From Corbicula japonica (lineage: Eukaryota > Mollusca > Bivalvia > Venerida > Cyrenidae), in NCBI GenBank assembly GCA_038501625.1, contig JAZAYU010001141.1, positions 1-64,000 on the forward strand: 64,000 nucleotides of DNA. The letters run 5' to 3'. The notes beneath the pieces are model-generated. The model made no database searches and was not told the DNA's origin. It worked only from the letters and a program-made list of their open reading frames with translations. The position numbers were made by a program, and so were the translations under genes. This document shows positions 36,767 to 50,144 of the stretch, piece after piece. Within the stretch, counting starts at the first letter, position 1. Each line of letters begins with the position of its first letter.

Positions 36767-38063
36767 AATCGAGGCACAATGACAATCCTTCCAACCACGT
36801 ACTCTTAATGCAACCGAGACACAATGACAATACTGGTCCGACATTTCCAACAACAAGCTCTTAATGCCACCGAGACACAATGACAATACTGATCCGTCCC
36901 ATCCACCCACAAGCTCTTAATGCAACCGAGACATAATGAAAATACTGGTCTCACCCTTCCAACCATAAGCTCTTTATGCCACCGAGGCTCAATGACAATA
37001 TTGGTCCAACCAATTCAACACAAGCTCTTTATGCCACCGAGACACATTGACAAAACTTGTCTCACATTACCAACTACAAACTCTTAATGCCACCGAGGCA
37101 CAATGACAGTGCTGCTCCTTCCCTTCCAACCACCAGCTCTTAACACCACCGAGGCGCAATGACAATATTGGTCTGTCCCTTTCAACCACAAGCTCTCAAT
37201 GCCACCGAGGCACAAAGACAATACATGTACTGGTCTGTTTCTTCCAACCACAACCTCTTAATGCCACCGAGGCTAAATACCAATACTGGTCCGTCCTTGC
37301 AAGCGACGACCCCTTAATGCTAACGAAGTACGATCACACATGGGGTCCGTCCCCGCAAACCACGACCACTCAATGCCACCGAGGCATACAGACAACACAG
37401 GTCCGTCCTTGCAAGCTACGACCCCCAATTGTAACAAGGCACGATCACACATGGAGTCCGTCCTTACAAGCTACTAGTACGACCTCATAATGCCATCGAG
37501 GCATACCGACAACACTGGTCTGTCCTTGCAAGCCACGACCCCTTAATGCTTACGAGGCCCTATCACACAAGGGGTCCGTTCCCGCAAGCCACGACCACTC
37601 AATGCCACCGAGGCATACTGACAACACTGGTCCGTCCTTGTACGCTAAGACCCCTTAATGGTAACAAGGCACGATCACACATGGGGTCCGTCCTTACAAG
37701 CCACGACCACTTAATGCCACCGAGGCATACTGACAACGCAGTTCCGTCCTTGTAAGCTACGACCCCTTAATGGTAACAAGGCAAGATAACACATGGGGTC
37801 CATCCTTACAAGCTACGACCACTCAATGCCACCGAGACATACTAACAACACAGGTCCGTCCTTGCAAGCTACGACCCCTTAATGGTAACAAGGCAAGATC
37901 ACACATTGGGTCCGTCCTTACAAGCTACGACCACTCAATGCCACCGAGGCATACTGACAACACTGGTCCGTCCTTGCAAGCCACGACCACTTAATGCTAC
38001 AGAGGCACGATCACAAAGTGGTCCGTCCTTGCAAGCCACGACCCCTTAAAGGCCAGGAGGCAC
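36767..38063 (+). repeat. Minisatellite array, 55-60 bp unit with higher-order dimer
   Basis: The anchor atgccaccgaggca recurs about every 55-58 bp from 36767 to about 37290. From 37300 on, two diverged unit types alternate (one with gaggcatactgacaacac, one with aggcacgatcacacatgg), giving a period of about 112 bp. More than 20 units in total. ORFs in it are repeat artefacts. Confidence 0.95.
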
Positions 38064-38675
38064 GCTGACTATATTTACTACAATCACAACATCAATAAAA
38101 TTAATGTTTTTCCTTTAACCGTTCATGCAATTAGCGAAACAATTACATTCCTACACTATGACAACTGCATGCTGCTATCTTTAAATTGCTAATTTTAAGA
38201 CGTTATTATAATAATAAACGGGCAAATACATCGCACTTTCCTATGTACTCGGAAAACGAAAATGAAAAAGTTTATAATTTACAGAAAACGACAGACCAAG
38301 TAATGAGCAATTTTAGAAAAAACATAAAAATATACTAAAGCACAATACATACTTTATAAACATCAAACCTCCGCTTGTTAACCAAATATGCGGCCATCAT
38401 CAGTCTATCAGGACGATTTAAGTTGCTTCTCAGCCACACTAGGCACAGAGCACAACGTTATTGATCGTTTATCTAGAGCTGAAATAATATTATTGTATAA
38501 GTTTATAGAAAAATGAATCACATGCTAACAGAAACAAAAAATGCTTATCCCCTGTACACACGATCGTGTGCTACAAGTTGTATTTCGTTTACAAGAATTA
38601 CACGATTTTCTTTTAATCTCTAAAATCCGAACTATAACACATCACTATCTATAGAAAAATTGAAAATACGGCTTT
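38064..38675. other. No gene recognised
   Basis: AT-rich spacer between the minisatellite and the (GTCC)n element; nothing found. Confidence 0.5.
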
Positions 38676-39093
38676 TTGTGTCGCCCTTTCGAAGAAAAGG
38701 CGATACATAGGGATCGCTTTGTCCGTCCGTCCGTCCGTCCGTCGGTCTGTCCGTCACGAAAACGTAACGTTGGCTATAACTTTGCCATTTCTTAATATTT
38801 CTTCATCAAACTTTCCAATTATACTGCTTATGACAACACGGTCATGATGATGCCAAATTCTTTAGTTCAACGTCACATTTGATGGAGTTATGCCCCTTTT
38901 TCGTCACGAAAACTTAACGTTGCATATAACTTTGCCATTTCTTAATATTTCTTCATCAAACTTTCAAATTATATTCCCTATGACAATACGCTCGATATGA
39001 TACTATATTCTTAAGGTCAAGGTCACATTTGATGGAGTAATGCCCCTTTTTGTACTTGCATTTTTATTCCGACAGCACCAGAGGGCGACACAA
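38676..39093. mobile_element. (GTCC)n MITE with TTGTGTCGCCCT ends
   Basis: TTGTGTCGCCCT at 38676 is inverted as AGGGCGACACAA ending at 39093. Inside are (GTCC)n at about 38728-38757 and two tandem copies of a ~145 bp unit (cgtcacgaaaacgtaacgtt ... atgcccctttt). This element type is abundant in bivalves. Confidence 0.85.
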
Positions 39094-40325
39094 GTGTTCA
39101 ACTGAACACCCATCTAGTTTGTTTTTAAATATATTCATCGAAAAAAAATCAACAACAACATATATAAAATAAAACACTAATGAATTTTCAGCAAAATGAA
39201 TTAAAATAACAAAATCTTGTCACTAGAAGGCTACAAAGTGTTTATCTGATATGCGTTCAGCCACATTTAACTTTAGACATATAGGTTTATACTTATCATA
39301 ACCAGCTCCATTTGAGTTCAGTCGTGTTCGCTTTATACGATGGAAACGTTGACAACACAAACGACCTTCAAAGGCATGTCCAACATTTGTCCTCAAAGAT
39401 AGAATACGTCCTCTGAACCCCTCTGACTAACCTCTCCGAGTAGATTTGAGATTGCGCCGCAGGGTCACAAAATACAAATAAATAGAATATACATTATTCA
39501 TTCGGTCTTGTATTCCTGCTGTCTTCCACGCGATGAATCTGTCTGTTAGCTATCTAACGAAAAACATTTAATTTTATTTTGTGATTTTAGTTCATCATCA
39601 AAACGTACAGGTGTGTCAGATTTCCTCAGAGTTACAGCATTTCATCGCCCAGAACGGTGTCTAAAAATTACAGCATTCCGAAGCACTCAAAATATCGAAT
39701 TCAACAAAATACCATTTGCAATGATATAAATGCAAACAGTTAGAAATTAGAGAAAGAGGTCTTCTCCGGTTATATTGTATAATTATACACGCTTTCCACG
39801 TGCGTACTTATAACAGTACATCTAGCTATCATACACAAGGCGTGTTTCTGAAAGACCCTTCTGCTTGTAAAAACGCTTGAAAATTAAATGTTTTATCGCA
39901 ACTCTTTACAAATTATCAAGTAACCATAAAGCTGATTCCGACTGCTGTTTCTTAATAAATGTGACTGTGAGCGTTTATTGTTTTAAATTACATTCTACAA
40001 ATAATAAAGTGTAACTCGTAAAATATAAGTCAGGCCTCAATTTGCAGCACTTCCTTTCCCTAATCCCACACTTCCGTTAACGTTCAACCAACATAAAACG
40101 TTTTCACAATTAAGATAATAATTATTACAAATCAACTGAATAATAAACGTATATCTAAATCGCTTTACCTTCTATTAAATTCAGTTCGCAATCACTCCGT
40201 ATCCTTTTCAAGTCTCAATGCATAATTGCCATAAAAGACCGTTCGGTTGGTTCCATACTTTAATGTTATGCCTGTCCATTAACTGTCTTTAAAAATTAGC
40301 AATCTAATAAATTTAACCTAATAAA
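39094..40325. other. No gene recognised
   Basis: No protein-like ORF or repeat found. Confidence 0.5.
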
Positions 40326-40538
40326 CAACCATAATGTATTCGCTGTCAAATACTAGCCTCGAGTGATTCAAAATAACGAAAAATCAGAATATAAGACACA
40401 TTTGCACGAAAACTACATGCGAAACGTCAAAAAAAAACGGGAAAACCAAAAACCTTGCAAATTCTACATAGACTGGCTACATACTACATATAGACCGTCA
40501 CAAAGCGTAACAATCTCAAACGTGAATAATTTTATTTT
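40326..40538 (+). repeat. Duplicated segment shared with 35586-35797
   Basis: About 210 bp direct duplicate lying 4.7 kb from its partner. The ORF at 40363-40557 lies in it and has no protein-like features. Confidence 0.85.
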
Positions 40539-43500
40539 CCATATTCTGCCTGGATAGAGATATGCCCCGATATTCTGATAACCTTTGCTTGCTTTATCAG
40601 CGATGCATCGGCGATGATGGTTATATCCCGTACAAACTGCTCATCATGTTTGGATGAGCCACATTCTTATCCGCGGTGAACTCCATATACGTTGGTGTGC
40701 ATCCATGATAAAATTTCTGAGATAAAGGTCTCAGACCAACGTAGAGCTTCCTCAGCGCTGATCTGATCACTTGCCTTGAACGTCAGCTAGAGAATCACTG
40801 TGGGCTAACGCGTGTGACGGCAAGTGATGCGCAACGACAGTGCGTGTAAGATACACATCGAACAACTGTTTAAATAACGACGACATTTCTCACCTGCTTG
40901 TTTCATTTTTGTGTATTTTGGACTAATTTCACTTCCATTGGAGATCCAATAATGATGGTAAAAATTATTTAATATAAACTGACACCTCTTGTTGATATTC
41001 ATAGTGCTTTAGTTTAGATAATGTCATGAAACTAGTTTATTTGTAGGTTTTCTTGCACAAACTCATCTACATATTAACTTCACAAAAATAATATTAATGA
41101 CATGTATAAAATTCTAATTTAGTGTATAAATGATGCGATATCATAATTATACGCTTATTGCCTCTGTATTTCTGATTAAAAACCACCAGCATTAGATGGT
41201 GTGTGCGTGTTGCTCAGAGACTGTGTATGATGTTCAACTAAGTAGAAATGCATGCGTGTGTTAATCAACGAAATCATTTTATAGTTTTCAGGGAATAGAC
41301 AATGCTGTATGTCGATACTTCTGTGTTTCATTTGGCGGTGAAACATGATGAGTCAAGTCAAAGTGCAGTGGTCCGCCCAGAGGAATAATTGTCTAACATC
41401 TGTGAGACCGTCTCTTCGTCAAAAGTAGTATATAAAGAAAGAACATTAATATTGAAGTACCTGGTCGTGATGTGGCGACAAAAATCAATACTCTATGATT
41501 TGGTGAATTAACTGGAAACATCAGCGTTAGTGGAAAGCAATGTGAGATATAACAAATATAAGATACACACTTACCTAAAGATTACTCATGTGTAAACTTT
41601 AATTAATATTATATAAAGACCCTGTCACACTATTCTACGTTTCGACTGCGTTGGCACGGCAATGTTTAATTTACAAGACTACGGCCGTGAGATCGCAAGA
41701 AAATTGATAAATTTTTCGTGAAGATGGAGATATCAAGACGTCCACACAGCGACCACGGCGTTGCTACGGACCTCCCACTTTGTTCGATCGCGTTCCTACG
41801 ATTTGTTTGTTGGCCATTGTCTGTGCTCTCTTAGCGCTTGCACTGCGTGCACTGCACTTTCACGGCGCTCACACTGCGCTGACGGCATGCTGAAGACGTT
41901 CGTTTGCTATTCCTATAAAACGAAGCGAATAGATACATCTTCATCAATTTTTTGTTTGTTCTCGAACAGGAAAATCCATGCCTTTTGGCCCTCCGTCGTC
42001 ATCCCAGATTGATATGCACAATTTATTCGCTGGACTTGTGTATCGGCAAGCAGTAGCCAGGCTTGGTGAGTGTGGCATATTTTACTTTTTCGTTACATTT
42101 TATTTAGTTTGGAACAGAAAATAAAATGATCAAATAAATGCGATTACGCCGATATCAATGCAAAAGCGCATGTTTAAATATGATTTTGGACTTATAACGG
42201 GTGTAAGCTGCAGGTTTTACGCTTTGTATGGTTACAGGCTAGAAAACGGCCTGATAAATAACGGCTCAATTAATAGGAATGTTTATTGTATCTATCAGTA
42301 AATATTAAGTAAACTAAAGAATAACGCCTGTTTAAAGCGTTTTTATTTATTTATGTATTGTATTTTTTAATGTCTTTAATGTTCATATTCTCAGCAAACT
42401 TTTTTTTTTATTTGGGTTGTGTTATTAACATTAAAATTTAATGAAGTCCACGATGTAATTATCTACCTGTAACGAGGTCTTTCTCCTGAGAAAAACAAAC
42501 GTATTTTAAAAAAAAGTGTGTTCAACTTGGCTTTATAAACAAGGTGACAAAAGCTGACCAAGCATAATATAAACATTTCATTGGGAGATACAAGACATCA
42601 TACTTAGTGTATGGCCATGATGAAACAGTCTGTTTTTTTACTGTTGAATATTGTCGCCACCGGTCAACGACGCTTACAGAATTTCCACATTTCTTCAATC
42701 ATATACTGTACATGGTAGAACCCATGGTGATTTTATGTCTTCAGTGTGCAGGTGCATGATTTTTTGATTAGAATTAACAAAAAAAAAATTATTATTATCG
42801 CATATTGGTATTGCTAAAATGAAGCTAATACTTGGGTTCAAAGATCAGGTCGAAGATGGTTGACTGAATGAAACACAAACTATTAATTGTTTTGAAAAAA
42901 ATGATGCAGAAATTATTCGTAATTTATGCATTCATCGATTATCGCAACGATTTCAAACGATTGAACTTATTATTTTTTAATTACCGAAATTTAATAATTT
43001 CTCATATTGATGACTCAGACTGGGAGAAAATAGTTCAACAGTGAGGGTGAAATCTAGAATTAGTGTCGCAATCACGCTGCACATTTTTCTCTCCTTCACC
43101 CTGTGACATAATTAATTTAACATAAGAGTTTCGAATATATTAACAGCTTCATTATTGCTGCTTTCTAAAATTTTGGCAAATAATTAATCGTTTTGACAAA
43201 CTTATCAACAATGGTACTGAATTACAAACTTAATTAATTGTTTGCATCGTTATATTTATTACAAGCTAGAATACGAAATAGAAAATACAAATTATGAGTT
43301 AACAAATGTTTGTATGAAATCCAATAAAATTAAACAATTTTATTTCAACTTGAAAGTAAATGTAATTAGTTAACATTTCATTTCCGTCTTTTTTGCCGGT
43401 GACCGACAAGCTTTTTGGAAAGTTTCAAATTGTTTCTGCTTGGATGTCTGTGTATCTGTTTAATGTGTTAGCAGAAAATGTACACAACAAACAAAACAAA

Positions 43501-44215
43501 ACGAAGAACTACCTTGATAATAACCGTTTACTCTGTGAGATGCTCAGAAATGTGTAAGCAGAAATTGTGCACAACAATACTAACACAGAAACTTACCCGA
43601 GTAATAACCACTTGATGTTTGGGAAACTATAAAAAAAGAACGCTATGTCTAAACATCATTTTTGCAAATTTAATATTCATATTTTTTCTAAATATTTCTG
43701 TTCTTTGAAGATTACCAAAGCAAATGTTAAATTCTAACAATATTGTGATAGATCTGTAATCCAATTAAAGTTTCTTTTATCAAAATAGAAAAAATAACTA
43801 TTTTAAGCTAAAATACAAAACCTTCAAAATATGGTTAAAAATAAACATTAACCAAATATAGTCTCTCACTTCCTCTGTTTAAATGTTTAAACTTTACGCG
43901 CGATCGCACTGTACATTTCAAACCAGGTATACCAGAACCGTCATATTTCCATTTGCTGACAAAAAACATAACTCTCTCTAACATCCTTTAACTTCGTGCC
44001 ATTCCCTTTGCCCTTTTTTCCTTTTATCAAGAGGTTGTATATATCTCTAACAAAAGGTGTATGGTATAGAAAGACATCCGCTACATTGACCGACTTGTTA
44101 TAGTTCACATGCTATTTCACAGGCTAGGATCGAAAGTTTGAGAATTTTAATAAAAATAAATGGATCTTCACGACCCGTTCTAGGTTGCTCACCTTGGATT
44201 CCATAGCATTAAACA
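40539..44215. other. Mostly featureless; one candidate exon
   Basis: Nothing convincing except a possible exon on the plus strand at 41970-42065: acceptor ctcgaacag, then an ATG at about 41980, an open frame beginning MPFGPPSSSQIDM, and a GTGAGT donor (phase 1). The GC-rich 41620-41900 sequence before it (ccctgtcacac ...) may be a transposon end. No following exon was found. Confidence 0.3.
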
Positions 44216-44219
44216 TAAA

Positions 44220-44380
44220 TAAAAGCGGAAACTAGAAAGAGTTATAATAAGAATGGCGAGATTCAGAACAAAACAGATTCCGTTCAGCAAATGAGATCCC
44301 GAAAAGGTACCACCTTGGAACAGAAATTTTAAAACAAGCTGCCGATAAGGGTTTATACTAGGTTCTATGGCTCATCAAAA
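44220..44380 (+). repeat. Diverged fragment of the ~375 bp dispersed repeat
   Basis: Contains accttggaacag and gggtttatactaggttctat in the order seen in the complete copies. Confidence 0.5.
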
Positions 44381-44893
44381 TGACTTCCCCCGTAGCGTAA
44401 TAAAAAACAAGTAATAATCACCGAATAATTAAGAACAAGTAAGGAAAATATCTATACCTGCAGAATGAGATTGTTTTATTGTTTTTTGGCGGTTTTTGTG
44501 GGGGTTTTTTGTATAACAACTTAAATAACCTAGCAAAGTTATTTGTTTAAACCCTAACTAAAAAAGAAAACTGAATATTTCAAATGATTTATTTAATCAT
44601 GAAAATTGACTGTCTCGAAAACTGTATGGTAAACATCCAATTATATCAGGAGGGCAGTCAATAAAATACATGCAGTGTCATTTTCGTGTGAGAAAACTAA
44701 ATATACGTGATGGCGTTTAATCCTAAAACGTCACCACTTACAATGTATATATCATGTGTGTGAACAAAATATAATCCATCATAGAAATACATAGTATTAA
44801 CGGCTTTTCATATTAAACTGTTAGTATTATCAAAACACGTAGAATTTTTAAAAATATAATCTGTACAACATACCACATTAGATTTCCCTATTT

Positions 44894-47800
44894 CTATGCT
44901 AAATCTCTTTTAGTTTGTCGTAATAATTTGTATCGAAACTGAGAAACATTTAAGATAGTATAAGCAAATGTCGGCAGAAAAAAGAGAAGTAATTCAATCT
45001 CTATCATTATCAGAATTGCACCTTGAAGCTCAGTTGATTCACCCCTTGTATGGTTCTTATCTTCATCGTGTGTGTCCTCTGTAGTTCTGGCATTTTCATT
45101 CTTATTCACATCATTATCTGAAAATCAAGTAACTTATGTAACCGAAAAACAATCGAAAAAAATGCATATTTTAAAGCATGTTACTAGAAATTGGACCCAA
45201 TACTCACATGCGGTGTAAGCAATTATTTGTTTTGGTGTCAATGTAAAAGGATTAAGTTGTAAACACGCCCTGATTTCTTTTTGGCTGTGTATATGGTGTA
45301 GCTAGGCTGTGTTTTTTTTTTACCGTGGTAATCCTGATAATTATGCATTATCACCTTTGTTTAATATTTGTAAAACGTTCTGTTATTGAGCTTGACTTAA
45401 GACAAACTTATTTGCTTTGCCTTCCAATAGACTTTAATTTGCCTTCAAACAGATATAGCATTAACATTTTCATTACCCAAGTCAAATGATTCTTGGTTAT
45501 GATGGATACTTGGTTTAAAATCTATGTCTCCATTCGTCATAGCCTTTGTTTTAGTTTCAGTCCCCTTTTCTACACCTAGTGTTAAAGAAGAAAAGGAATC
45601 ATGTAAGAGTGCATTATGACGTCCTTGGCCGGAATATTTGAAGAAGATAACGACATTGTAAACTAGTTAATCACTGTAAACGCAATACCCCTGTCTTCTT
45701 TGCGTTTGGACACTTTGAACGAGGTTTGCGACGTTGCTTGTATCCTTATTTTTCGTTTCTTTAAGTATCACTATGATAACATTCAATTTGAAAACACAAC
45801 TTATTTTACTATTCTTTAAGAAACAAGACTGTTATTCATACAGAGTTTTACAGCTTTAGTTAGCAAAAACATAAAATAAAAAGAGAGTGCCGTTTAAACA
45901 TTAGAGTTAAATAAAACGATAGCGACTGGTCACTGTAAGTCAAATACCTGTTATAGAATTTCTTTTCGATTTGTGAACACTTCTTGATGAGGCTGTTACA
46001 TCAATAGTCTCAAAATTGCTCTGATCACAGGTACTTGTTTCTGCCACATAAATATTAAATACTTCCTGGTATGCATTTTTCACCATTGTATTTGAATTAG
46101 CCGAAATGAAATATTAGGCCGTTTTTAAATGCATGATAGGATCAATTATTATATTGTAAAAGAAGTCATCCTTAAATATTCTATAGTCATTGCTTTTGTT
46201 TAAACGAACTCGTATCTTTAAATGTATACATAAGTAAAGATCGTAAAGAAAGCAAACTCGATCGATCGATTGATCGACGGACGGAGGACGGACGGACAGA
46301 CAAAATGAAATACAGATACATAGATAGACATTGTCGCCAAATCATTAGCATACTCTTTATAAGAATTTATAGAAACAAAATACCAATATGTAAGCTTCCG
46401 TTTCCTTCTTGAACACATTGATGTGATGTTATTTGACCATTTTCTGTGTGATTACTTGTGTCATCTAAATCCTGCCCTGGATATTGCTCTGAAAAAAATA
46501 ACAACAACTGTTACGGTTATTCTTTCAAAAAGTAAAAGACGTTAAACTTTATTAAATTTTAGTAAACAATAAGTATATAAGCGTTCAACCTGTCAACAGC
46601 AATATAAAAGCTGATGAAAAAATGGCAGCCTTTCGCATCAACAAACTACAGAATTCGCATACAACATAAGTTTAAATCAAAAGTAGAAACTGAAAATATA
46701 AATTTAGTCAACGATATAAATGGTAAATGCATAAACCGTTTAACAAAAAAAATGAAGTAAAGTTGGCAATAGTATAAAACGTCTTTTGAATTGAGTAGGT
46801 TATAATGGGGCACACAAACCGACTAGAGTCGTATTGTAGAGTATTTTTAGATCTAGCTACATGTATTACTATTCTAACTGTCCTTAACGTATATTAAATA
46901 AAGATAAATTAATACAATGCATTTGCGCAAGGTTTTAGTGAATACATGTTGTCGTTGGAGAGGCTGTGAAAATGCTCGTTTTATCGATAAAAGTTCAATG
47001 ACGACTATAGATGGGTTTTAGGTTGCATAATAAATAAATTGAGAAATGATCAGATTACACGCAACGATAAATGCAATAGATTGTATAGTAACATTGTATT
47101 GGAAAGAGTACACTTTTGTATAAAAAGGTAAACAAACAAACACTTGTATACGTATATATACAGACAAACATTACGGATACAAACTGTTGTGGTAATACGT
47201 CTCTATAATTTGGAGATAAATATAAGAACTATATAATAATGTAGACTTACTTTGATTTAATTTTAGGCTTTATTCTAAGGTAAGTGTCGTAATGACAACG
47301 TTGTAAGGCATGCTTGCAACTTCTTAAATGTAAATAGGTAGACAACTCTGGTTTAATAAAAACTATAACATTTTCCTTCTTTAAAATGAAACAAAAATAA
47401 AAACCATATTGTTAGTCAGGAGTTTATCAGGTTTAATAGTTTATTCATCTAAACTAGGTGAAACTTACGAAAACACTATTTATAACACTTGGGAGAATTG
47501 TATCACAAAGGTTCTATATTTTATGAGGAACCATTATGACCATTAAGGTACCTTGGTATTTATCAATAATGTAATTGTCATTTTGACTGACAGTATAATT
47601 AGAATTTGTTGATGTACTAAACGTTTACAAATCTTCCTAACCATAACAGAAAAAAACTCAATGCCTTTGGAACTTTTTCAGGGCTTAAGAAGGTTTGAAT
47701 TTGTCCCACTCATTGATAACGTGCGTTCACCTTTTACTTCCATTGAGAAATATGAAATCAAGAAGAGATTTCTTATACTACATTAAATGTTCAAATTCAC

Positions 47801-49079
47801 AACATTACTTCTGTAGTCTCTTTACGTTTAATATTATCCTACAAAACTACTTAATAGGTGTTCTAAATAGTACCTTTTTTTTACCAAAGATTACGAGTTT
47901 AGTCATATATAGTTCTTTGTTTGTGATAAAATTACTGGTAAGTAGGACTAATTAATGGGCAGAGTTCCTTTTTATTGAACCCTTATTGCTATTTTCATCA
48001 TTTTTCAAGTCTCGCTGGTTCTTTCCGACCGAAACAAGATAGCAAGGAATGTGAGAGGTTTGCATATTTGATTCAGTAGTGCGTGTGTCTTCTTAATTAT
48101 AATAACCATGCTTTTCCATCTAAACCGAATAGAATCAAACACATGAGCATTTTTACTATATGTGGTTGTATATCATTGCAAAAAGAATTGCGAGTATTCA
48201 GTTCGAATTATTGAAAATTTAAAACAAAACCTAATGTTCAAAATGAAACGATCAGCTACACAATCACTTGATGATTTAGTAGCAAGTGTCGATTAAAGAA
48301 ACACAGTTAGCAGGTAAATCTATTTACTTTTAAATTGGATTATATTAAACCATACTTCAAAAACCTTCATACGTGTAAATAATGTTAATATTTTCCTTTC
48401 AACAAATATGACTTACGTAGATTGGCGTTAAATTTTGGCAAAGGCGTTATAATTTGGAATCCCAGCGTGTCCTAATGCTTGGGTTTCCAGTGTACCATTG
48501 CGTGCTCTGAGTATCTGGAACGCGTCCAGATTTTATTGTACAAGGTTTCGAAATTTGTGGTTTAAATCCCAACTAAATGATGATTCGTTCGTAAATTTAA
48601 AGAAGAAACATTAAAACCACACATTCAAGTATCCATGAAAATAAGTTTTACCGTTTACCACAAAACTGTATGCCCTACTAATTATTTTATTAAATGCATT
48701 TACTGTAGGCTTTTTATTAAGCTTAACCTCTTACATTTAACATGAAAACAACACACAATAAACAGCAAACAAACTGTGTATGTAATACACGTTCTGTTGA
48801 CATTAATTAAGAATTAAATCAGACATTTAAATATAATTAGATCTTGTAAAAAGGCGTGATTGTAGATGTGTTGCTACAAAATAAAAACAAACTTCACACT
48901 GTCAACAGACGTATTAATCAGACTTGATCAAAATATTCTTGGTTCTGAAATGTTAAATTTAAAATAAATAGACAAATAACCCAACTTGCGAACAAAGTTT
49001 ATTTACATGTAGTGTTTGAAAAATGAATAATATCTTAGGATTTAAGTAAACACAACTTACTGCCTTGAGAAGTGCCCAT
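44894..49079 (-). CDS. Small hydrophilic protein, possible C-terminal membrane anchor (gene 3, five exons)
   Basis: Exons, minus strand: 49079-49061, 46488-46384, 46040-45948, 45575-45477, 45117-44894; 540 nt, 179 residues. All four introns are phase 1 with GT...AG ends. I do not recognise the family. Exon 1 codes only MGTSQG plus one base; Gly2 followed by small polar residues would suit N-myristoylation, which is inference. Residues 7-137 are polar and rich in Thr, Asn, Asp and Glu, as in a disordered linker. Residues 138-161 are hydrophobic and followed by a basic tail, so a tail anchor is possible. A possible weak donor (GTGCAA) at the start of that hydrophobic stretch means it could be intron read-through and the gene longer. 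The same strand and phase pattern as gene 2 suggest a related or truncated member of a shuffled-exon family. Confidence 0.5.
45255..45350 (-). repeat. Fragment of the ~375 bp dispersed repeat in gene 3 intron
   Basis: tttttggctgtgtatatgg ... gtaatcctgataattatgc is a decayed inverse of the repeat head. Confidence 0.5.
46255..46302. repeat. GATC/GACG simple repeat
   Basis: gatcgatcgattgatcg followed by acggacgga units, in intron 2 of gene 3. Confidence 0.85.
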
Positions 49080-49479
49080 CGCCTTCTATCCAAATATTGT
49101 TTCAAACTTCCTTGTCCGTATACATTATTTTAATCAATTAAGACACACTTATCGTTTTTATTCATTGTAGATAGCAAATCGAATTAAGTTTAATATGCAT
49201 AGATTCGCTGACGTAATCTTTAGATTTTTTTGTCAAACAAGATTTATTATTATGTTTTTATTCTTATATGACAGAAGGTGTTTTTATATATAAGTTCATT
49301 TCTGTCATTATTTCGTTTTACTAATTTACTTCTTGTGTAAAAGAAATATTTTATACTGTATTTTAATCAAAAGAATGAATATGGTCTCTTATTTTATATT
49401 TATTTGGGTGTAAAAAATAAAGCTTACGGATTCAAACGAAACAAAATACAGTACTGTGAACGTTTTAGGTTACAAACGA

Positions 49480-49585
49480 AACGCACGATACACGATAGAC
49501 GGACGCACGTTAAACGATACACGGACGCACCATACACGATAGACGCACGATAGACGTTGCACGATATGCGATACACGTTTTTGAC
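49480..49585 (+). repeat. Subterminal short tandem array (left)
   Basis: Irregular copies of acgatagacggacgcacg and shorter acgatacacg units, the same motif as at 53365-53486. Confidence 0.85.
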
Positions 49586-50144
49586 ATACAAATGGCGGTG
49601 CGTCGATCTAAATTTAATGAAAATGATCTTTTCGCAGTGCAAATCAAAGTATAATTAGTACCACGAACGTGTGTTTTACTGATATATTAATCTTCTTTTC
49701 AATTAATTGAATGCTGTCAATTAAACAACAACGTTTTCAATTTAAGTAAAGACTCGGATTTACACAAGAAAACTGTAACTGGATGCACGGATGATTCATT
49801 TTCATGACTGTAATGGATAATTCTCATAGTTTTAAAATGATGATTAAATAAAAAAAATCATGGAGTGACTGAGCATGGAAATAGACATAATTTTGGATGA
49901 GCTATTGATTCGGATAAAAAAAGTAGACTTTCTACATTCAGTAACATGCCTTTAATGGAGAAGGATCCCTAAGCGCTTTGGAAAACATTGAAAACATTCC
50001 ACAAATGGGGTTCTCCTTTTTAAATTAAGTCTATAGAAATTATTAATAAGTAGTCTCTAACATGTAGAATTATACAAAATGAACCACACTAAAATATCCA
50101 TACATATGTTCTTTGATTAGTGTAAATGAATTTTCAAGGGTTAT

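Noticed and set aside
37546..37994. Two ORFs of 69 and 74 codons with a repeated peptide
   Set aside because: Products of the minisatellite period.
36767..38063. Possible CRISPR array
   Set aside because: Units are contiguous, diverge along their length, and have no constant repeat plus unique spacer; the host is eukaryotic.
47251..47345. Open minus-strand stretch ending in a GTAAGT donor, considered as an extra gene 3 exon
   Set aside because: It would end in phase 2, which does not fit the phase 1 acceptor of the next gene 3 exon; it may be UTR or repeat.
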